Shown here piece after piece: positions 47,057 to 54,149 of a stretch of 54,149 nt of DNA (position 1 is the first letter of the stretch; every line of letters starts with the position of its first letter). The translations under genes and the position numbers were made by a program. The notes beneath the pieces are model-generated. The model was not told the DNA's origin and made no database searches. It was given only the letters and a program-made list of their open reading frames with translations. This DNA is from Acidobacteria bacterium UBA2161 (GTDB lineage: Bacteria; Acidobacteriota; Vicinamibacteria; Vicinamibacterales; UBA823). Where the stretch lies: assembly GCA_002328835.1 (NCBI GenBank), contig DCWN01000038.1, positions 23,465 to 77,613 of the forward strand. Reading direction: 5' to 3'.

Positions 47057-48526
47057 TCACCGGCCGCTCTCGTCCGCCCCGATCGCGATGAGCTGCGTGC
47101 GAGTTCGGATGATCAGCACCCCCTCCGAAAGCGCCGGCGTCGCCATACTGATCTCGTTCAGCGTGTTCTCGGCGAGCAACTCGAACTCGGGCCCTGACCG
47201 CACTACGTAGATGTCACCCTCTTCGCTGCTGAAGTAGACCTTGCCGTCGCCAGCCACCGGCGAGCCCGAGAACCCAGTGCGGCCGTCGCCGAGGCGCTGC
47301 TGGTACATCCGCTCGCCGGTCCGCGCGTCGTAGACACTCAGGACGCCGTTGTCGCGGCAGTTGTACAGGTAGCCCTCGTAGACGAGCGGCGTCTGCATGT
47401 AGGCGCCGCCGCGCCCGGTGCTCCAGGTGATGAATTCGTTCGACGAGGCGTCCGCATCCAGCGAAATGTCGCCGGACGCATCGGCCCGGATCGCGAAGAT
47501 CGGCGAGGCCGGGCCGTGTGAGTTCGTAACGAACAGGAGATCGTTCCAGGCGATCGGCGTCGGCACCGGAATGTCACCGCCGCCACGCATCCGCCACAAC
47601 TCGCGCCCGGTCCGCAGGTCGTAGCCGCCGATGTGACGGAAGCCGTTCACAACGACCTGCGCGCGGTCGCCGGCGACGTGCACCCCCGGCGTGCTCCACG
47701 TCGGGAGATCATCGCGGTCGGTTCGCCAGACTTCATCGCCACTCGCCACCTCGAACGCCGTCAGGAACGATTCGTTCAGGACGTCGGCTTGAATGATGAC
47801 GAATCCGTCGTGGATAACCGGCGAGCTGGCGAAACCCCAGAGCGCCGTCGGCGCCTGGAAGAAGCCGGACTCCAGGATGCCAAGGTCCTTCGACCACAAC
47901 GGGGTCCCGTCCTCGAGGTCGTAGGCATACAGCCCCTCCGATCCGAACATCGCCACCAGATGCGTGCCGTCGGTCGCCAGTGTCGGATTCGCGTGGGTCC
48001 CCTTCGGGTGACGCGGGATCTTCGGCACGCCCTCGTGCGCGACGGCCGTCCAGCGGTTCGCGCCGGTGCGCTTGTCGACACAGTGAACCTCCCACCGGCG
48101 CGCGGTATCGTCGTTCACCGGGTCGATGTTTCCGTAGAGTCCGACCCGCAGCCGGTCGTTCCCGCGATCGCTCACCGCCGTCGTGACGCAGACCAGATCG
48201 CCCCAGACGACCGGGCTCGAATGCGCCAGCCCCGGAACCTGCGACTGCCACCGAACGTTGTCGCCGGAGTCGAGATCCCATCGGACCGGTGTCGCGAATC
48301 CCTCGGCGATGCCGCTCGACCCGATCCCCCGAAACTGGGGCCAGTCGACGCCGGGACGTGCCTCCTGCGCCTCCGTCATCGACGCCACGAGTAGCATGCA
48401 AACCACCGGCAACGCGATCCGGATCGGTCGACGCTTAGCGAAGTGCTCTGTAGTCAACGTGAACCTCCACTCCGTGAAGGCTATGGCAGGCAGCAGCGCG
48501 AGTGTCGGCAGCCAGACGGTTCGCAT
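47057..48526 (-). CDS. PQQ-type beta-propeller protein with two possible starts
   Basis: Up to 489 residues. The mature part begins with VDWPQFRGIGSSGIAEG, the shared opening of this family, and blades such as CVDKRTGANRWTAVAHEG, AYDLEDGTPLWSKDLG, YDLRTGRELWRMRGG and VYDARTGERMYQQRLGDGR follow. It is a periplasmic propeller, not a recognisable dehydrogenase. ATG 48526 has CAGGAGG upstream. TTG 48457 also has GGAGG at six bases and starts right before the signal peptide PIRIALPVVCMLLVASMTEAQ. I keep the longer form but favour TTG for the exported product. Confidence 0.8.
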   Translation of the reverse strand: MRTVWLPTLALLPAIAFTEWRFTLTTEHFAKRRPIRIALPVVCMLLVASMTEAQEARPGVDWPQFRGIGSSGIAEGFATPVRWDLDSGDNVRWQSQVPGLAHSSPVVWGDLVCVTTAVSDRGNDRLRVGLYGNIDPVNDDTARRWEVHCVDKRTGANRWTAVAHEGVPKIPRHPKGTHANPTLATDGTHLVAMFGSEGLYAYDLEDGTPLWSKDLGILESGFFQAPTALWGFASSPVIHDGFVIIQADVLNESFLTAFEVASGDEVWRTDRDDLPTWSTPGVHVAGDRAQVVVNGFRHIGGYDLRTGRELWRMRGGGDIPVPTPIAWNDLLFVTNSHGPASPIFAIRADASGDISLDADASSNEFITWSTGRGGAYMQTPLVYEGYLYNCRDNGVLSVYDARTGERMYQQRLGDGRTGFSGSPVAGDGKVYFSSEEGDIYVVRSGPEFELLAENTLNEISMATPALSEGVLIIRTRTQLIAIGADESGR

Positions 48527-48569
48527 GACGCCTCCTGTCTCGTCAGTTCCAGTGGCGATGAGAGGGGCG

Positions 48570-48575
48570 ATTATA
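48570..48575 (-). promoter_or_regulatory. Consensus -10 box (TATAAT)
   Basis: On the minus strand TATAAT stands 44 bases before ATG 48526, in the gap after the ADOP permease. The -35 candidate (TTCGCC at 16 bases) is poor. It would let the propeller gene be transcribed independently. Confidence 0.35.
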
Positions 48576-48619
48576 CCGCCGGGGACGGCGCGGCGAAGGA
48601 CGTACGGCGAGGCGAACAG

Positions 48620-51043
48620 CTACTCGCTGCGCAGCGCCTGAACCGGATCGATCCGCGAGGCGCGCCAGGCGGGCCAGACGCTCGCGACGAGTGCAACGGC
48701 GGCGAGCGAGCCGCTGACGGTCAGTAGCGTTACCGGGTCGGTCGCGGGCACCTCGTAGAGCAGATGCTCGATCAGCCGACCGCCGACCAGCGACGCAACC
48801 ACCCCCAGCGCCAGGCCGGGCACGACCATCCGGCTGCTCCGCTTGAGGACGTATGCCACGATGGCGCGCGGCTCGGCGCCCATCGCGACCCGGACGCCGA
48901 TCTCGCGCGTCCGCTGCGCGACGTAGTAAGCCAGGACCCCGTAAAGACCCAGTGCCGCCAGGAGCAGGGCGACTCCCGAGAACATCGCCAGCGTGAGTGC
49001 GGTCACTCGCTCCGAGACGAGCGAGTCGCCGACGATCCGCTCCATCGCCTCGACGTCGCTGATGAAAACGTTCGGGTTCCGCTCGGTGACCGCCCGGCGG
49101 ACCGTCTCGGCCAGCTGCTCCGGCGGCACCGTGGCGCGCACCGCGAAGCGCATCACCGTACCCGGCACCTGGTAGAACGACGTATAGGCCGCGGCACGCA
49201 CCTCTCGGCTGACGAGATCGATCCGCGCATCGGCCACGAGGCCGACCACCTCGTAGGTGACGGCCGGGTTCTGATCGATCACGATGCGCTGTCCGATCGG
49301 ATCCTGGTCGGGAAAGAATCTCTGGGCGAGCGTCTCGTTGACGACTGCCACGAACAGTGTGTCTGCCCGGTCGGTCCGGGCGAGATCGCGTCCCGCCAGC
49401 AGCGGCATCCGCATCGCCTCGAAGTAGCCTGGCAACACGACCCGTCGGTTGGCCGTCGACCCGGTCTCCCGAGGATCCTCCCCGTCGGCCCAGGCCGGCG
49501 GATTGCCGAACGGGTGCCGGATCGGCAGGTGGCTGGTGAAGCCGACGGCCGTCACCCCGGGCAGCGCGGCAATCTCATCGCGGAGCGCCGCGAAGGCCTG
49601 CGTCTGCTGCGCCGCCTCCGGGTACTCGGTCTCGAGCAGCTGGAGGTTTCCGGTCAAGAGTTGCTCGGTCTCGAATCCGAGATCGGTCGCCGCCAGTCGC
49701 GCAAAGCTGCGAACGAGCAGGCCGGCGCAGACGAGCAGCGTCAGCGAGATCGCCACCTGCCCGACGACCAGCGCGCCCCGGAACCTGGCGCCGCCCCGCC
49801 CCTCGGTCGTTCGGGTGCCCGCCGCCAGGTCGTCGGCCGGCGAGCCGGACGCGGCGCGCAGTGCGGGCACCACGCCAAAGACCAGGCCGGTCGCAATCGA
49901 TACCGCCAGAGCGAACCCCAGCACGGGGACGCTCAGCGCGGCCGTCTCCACCCCGGCGTCGCTCAACCCGGTGGCCGCCGGCAGCAGACGCTGCAGCCAG
50001 ATCGCCAGGACGGTCCCGGTGAGCCCGGCAGCAACGGCCAGCATCAGGCTTTCGGTCAGCAGCTGCGCGACGAGCCGCGACCGCGACGCGCCCAGCGCCG
50101 TCCTGACCGCCAGCTCCGACCGCCGCGCGGCGCCACGCGCCAGGAGCAGGCCGGCGACGTTGGCGCAGGCGATCAGCAGCACCAGGCCGACGGCCGCCAT
50201 GAGCACCATCAGCCAGGGAGTCTGGGCTTCGAGCAAACCAGCCTGCAGCGGGTCGAGGCGGAGCGCTTTGTTGTCGTTCGTGTCCGGATACTGCTCCTGC
50301 AAGCGACCCGCGATGAGGGCGACCTCGCGCCGGGCGCTCTCGATCGACACGCCAGGCTTCAACCGCCCGTACAGCTCCCAGCTGTGGAACCGGCGGGTAT
50401 GGGGCCCGTCGTTCTCGCCCCGTCGGACCGGCACCCAGATGTCCGCCTCGTCGCGGAACCGGAACGATCCCGGCATCACCCCCACGACGGTCGCCGCGAC
50501 CGGACCGTCGCCGGACATCCCGGTGATCGTCAAGGCCTGGCCGAGCGCGGCCGCAACTCCACCGAACCGACGCTGCGCGTAGCCCTCGCCGACGACCGCC
50601 GCGTAGGGGCCGCCGGCCGTCGCCTCCTCGGTCGTAAACCCGCGCCCCGCGATCGGCTGGACGCCGAGCAGGTCGAACAGGTCGGCACCGACCTGGAAGG
50701 TCTCCACGAGCGCCGGCCGCTCGCGGCCGCTCACCGGCACCCCCCACGCCCCGCTCCGCGTCGCCACCAGATACTCGAAGTTCTCGGCCTGCTCGCGATA
50801 GTCGTAGTAATCGGGCAGCGACGACCAGCGGTTCGGGTTGCCGTCGAAGGTCGTCCGGGCCAGGACCAGCCGATCGGGATCGGCGTACGGCATCGGGCGC
50901 AGCAACGCGGCATGAATGACGGCGAACATGGCCGTGTTCGCACCGATGCCCAGGGCCAGGGTTCCGACGACGGTGAGCGTGAAGACCGGCTGGCGCAGGG
51001 CCGACCGAACGGCGAAGCGGAGGTCGGAGAAGAGATTGTTCAT
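48620..51043 (-). CDS. ADOP-family ABC transporter permease
   Basis: A complete 807-residue permease. MNNLFSDLRFAVRSALRQPV leads into helix TLTVVGTLALGIGANTAMFA; the first MacB_PCD domain spans ~45-240; a FtsX block with LLIACANVAGLLLARGAARR lies near 290; the second MacB_PCD follows; and a C-terminal FtsX block includes LYGVLAYYVAQRTREIGVRV and ends RIDPVQALRSE. Cargo is unknown; no ATPase or membrane-fusion gene is adjacent. Compared with the other ADOP gene, its N-terminus is intact. A strong promoter with an overlapping dyad lies just upstream. Confidence 0.87.
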   Translation of the reverse strand: MNNLFSDLRFAVRSALRQPVFTLTVVGTLALGIGANTAMFAVIHAALLRPMPYADPDRLVLARTTFDGNPNRWSSLPDYYDYREQAENFEYLVATRSGAWGVPVSGRERPALVETFQVGADLFDLLGVQPIAGRGFTTEEATAGGPYAAVVGEGYAQRRFGGVAAALGQALTITGMSGDGPVAATVVGVMPGSFRFRDEADIWVPVRRGENDGPHTRRFHSWELYGRLKPGVSIESARREVALIAGRLQEQYPDTNDNKALRLDPLQAGLLEAQTPWLMVLMAAVGLVLLIACANVAGLLLARGAARRSELAVRTALGASRSRLVAQLLTESLMLAVAAGLTGTVLAIWLQRLLPAATGLSDAGVETAALSVPVLGFALAVSIATGLVFGVVPALRAASGSPADDLAAGTRTTEGRGGARFRGALVVGQVAISLTLLVCAGLLVRSFARLAATDLGFETEQLLTGNLQLLETEYPEAAQQTQAFAALRDEIAALPGVTAVGFTSHLPIRHPFGNPPAWADGEDPRETGSTANRRVVLPGYFEAMRMPLLAGRDLARTDRADTLFVAVVNETLAQRFFPDQDPIGQRIVIDQNPAVTYEVVGLVADARIDLVSREVRAAAYTSFYQVPGTVMRFAVRATVPPEQLAETVRRAVTERNPNVFISDVEAMERIVGDSLVSERVTALTLAMFSGVALLLAALGLYGVLAYYVAQRTREIGVRVAMGAEPRAIVAYVLKRSSRMVVPGLALGVVASLVGGRLIEHLLYEVPATDPVTLLTVSGSLAAVALVASVWPAWRASRIDPVQALRSE

Positions 51044-51079
51044 AGGAAACCCCGGAAGCTCTAGACGATCACTGGGTAG

Positions 51080-51109
51080 ATGCTAATAATTTAGCATATC
51101 GGCTGTCAA
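51080..51109 (-). promoter_or_regulatory. Sigma-70-type promoter with an overlapping palindromic operator
   Basis: On the minus strand TTGACA (51104-51109) is a consensus -35, with TAGCAT (51080-51085) as -10 at an 18-base spacing. ATGCTAA and TTAGCAT (51080-51097, 4-base centre) form a 7-bp inverted repeat covering the spacer and -10. PadR- and TetR-type repressors use such sites, and PadR regulators often lie near ADOP genes, but no regulator gene is in view here. The rest of the 220-base gap (51044-51263) has no gene. Confidence 0.6.
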
Positions 51110-51263
51110 GCGGCCGGCCCCTCTTCGGGCGCGGGTTCTCGGCCCCGCGGATCATGACAATTGGTTAGACGAGAGCTCGGCAGGCAGAGTGCACGGCGCC
51201 CTTGCCGATCACCCGACGGCGTTGACGGAGAGGAGCTTCAACGGCGGCACCGTCGATCGACCC

Positions 51264-53894
<2,631 letters not shown>

Positions 53895-53970
53895 CGCGCC
53901 TCCAGCTGTGCGATCCAGGGCCCTAGAGGACTGCCCTACACCGTTCTCACGACGACGTAAGCCGATCCCC

Positions 53971-54149
53971 CTACTGAGACCAGGGCGGAACGACTTCGTT
54001 GCTGCGCGCGTAGGCAATCGCCTGGCCCAGATGCTCGTGCATGTCGCCGACGATCATGAAGAGCGACGCCTGCACCGTCCGCTCACTGCCGAACATCTGG
54101 ATCGTCTCGCTCATCTGCGCGTCGGAGATTGTACGTCGTCAAATCGATC
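53971..54149 (-). CDS. DinB-family protein, C-terminal fragment
   Basis: The minus strand encodes SDAQMSETIQMFGSERTVQA and ends MHEHLGQAIAYARSNEVVPPW, which is the DinB C-terminal pattern; the His of MHEHLGQ is one of the metal ligands. The N-terminal part lies beyond the window. The frame is closed by TGA at 54139-54141, although the other frame reads FDDV there, as a DinB protein would. This suggests a frameshift within the last 20 bases, or a sequence error near a contig end. DinB-like proteins are thiol-transferases or metal-binding proteins of varied function. Confidence 0.62.

Noticed and set aside
48764..51064. Open frame of over 750 codons on the plus strand
   Set aside because: Antisense shadow of the second ADOP permease; no motif, very Arg/Gln/His rich, no ribosome-binding site.

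Overview
The window is a GC-rich bacterial chromosome segment, densely coded and mostly on the minus strand. Three gene types point to Acidobacteriota, probably the Vicinamibacteria side: two long orphan MacB/FtsX-type permeases (ADOP family) with no ATPase gene beside them, a DUF5916 outer-membrane protein, and a VWA protein of the acidobacterial VWFA type. This taxonomic call is inference. I see no rRNA or tRNA gene, CRISPR array, transposase, integrase or phage gene. No gap between genes exceeds 300 bases.

Layout. 1-2.6 kb (+): a CapA-like fragment, then DUF5752 and a TreT-like trehalose synthase overlapping by GTGA. 2.7-7.2 kb (-): a Tat-exported metallo-beta-lactamase-fold hydrolase, a PIG3-type quinone oxidoreductase, a deletion remnant of an ADOP permease and a full ADOP permease with a frameshift near its N-terminus. 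7.4-8.9 kb (+): an M55 D-aminopeptidase and a GNAT. 8.9-12.8 kb (-): an AAC(6')-I-like acetyltransferase, an SMP-30/gluconolactonase protein, a double cyclophilin and a PQQ-type propeller. 12.8-14.2 kb (+): a PEGA protein and the DNA glycosylase Tag. 14.2-20.4 kb (-): an ArsR-HTH/methyltransferase regulator (SahR-like), metH, a GNAT and a SpoU RNA methyltransferase as one apparent operon behind a palindromic operator. 20.6-25.5 kb (-): a lipoprotein phosphodiesterase, a small zinc-finger-like protein, and a periplasmic molybdenum-hydroxylase-like set ([2Fe-2S] subunit, FAD/[4Fe-4S] subunit, cytochrome b) that lacks its molybdopterin subunit. 25.7-30.2 kb (-): a prolyl oligopeptidase lipoprotein and DUF5916. 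30.2-38.2 kb (-): a MoxR/DUF58/VWA cluster headed by a DUF4175-like coiled-coil membrane protein. 38.2-40.0 kb (-): RidA, a PIG-L deacetylase and a methyltransferase. 40.2-41.4 kb (+): a VWFA protein and a 32-residue membrane peptide whose ribosome-binding site lies inside a strong hairpin. 41.5-45.7 kb: a tungsten-type aldehyde oxidoreductase with a MoaD-like protein and a proline-racemase-family enzyme (-), divergent from an ornithine-cyclodeaminase-family reductase (+). 45.8-54.1 kb (-): an NHL lipoprotein, a second PQQ-type propeller, a second ADOP permease, an M14 carboxypeptidase and a DinB fragment.

Common themes are export and peptide or amino-acid breakdown (M55, S9, M14, proline racemase, OCD family), envelope quality control (MoxR/VWA, ADOP) and one-carbon metabolism (metH with its regulator). 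The observations most worth checking are the hairpin-masked small membrane peptide (41213-41354), the AOR/MoaD/proline-racemase operon, the permease deletion scar at 4681-4748, the metH operator, the missing molybdopterin subunit, and an intergenic palindromic repeat family with copies near 640, 32840, 41090 and 41360.
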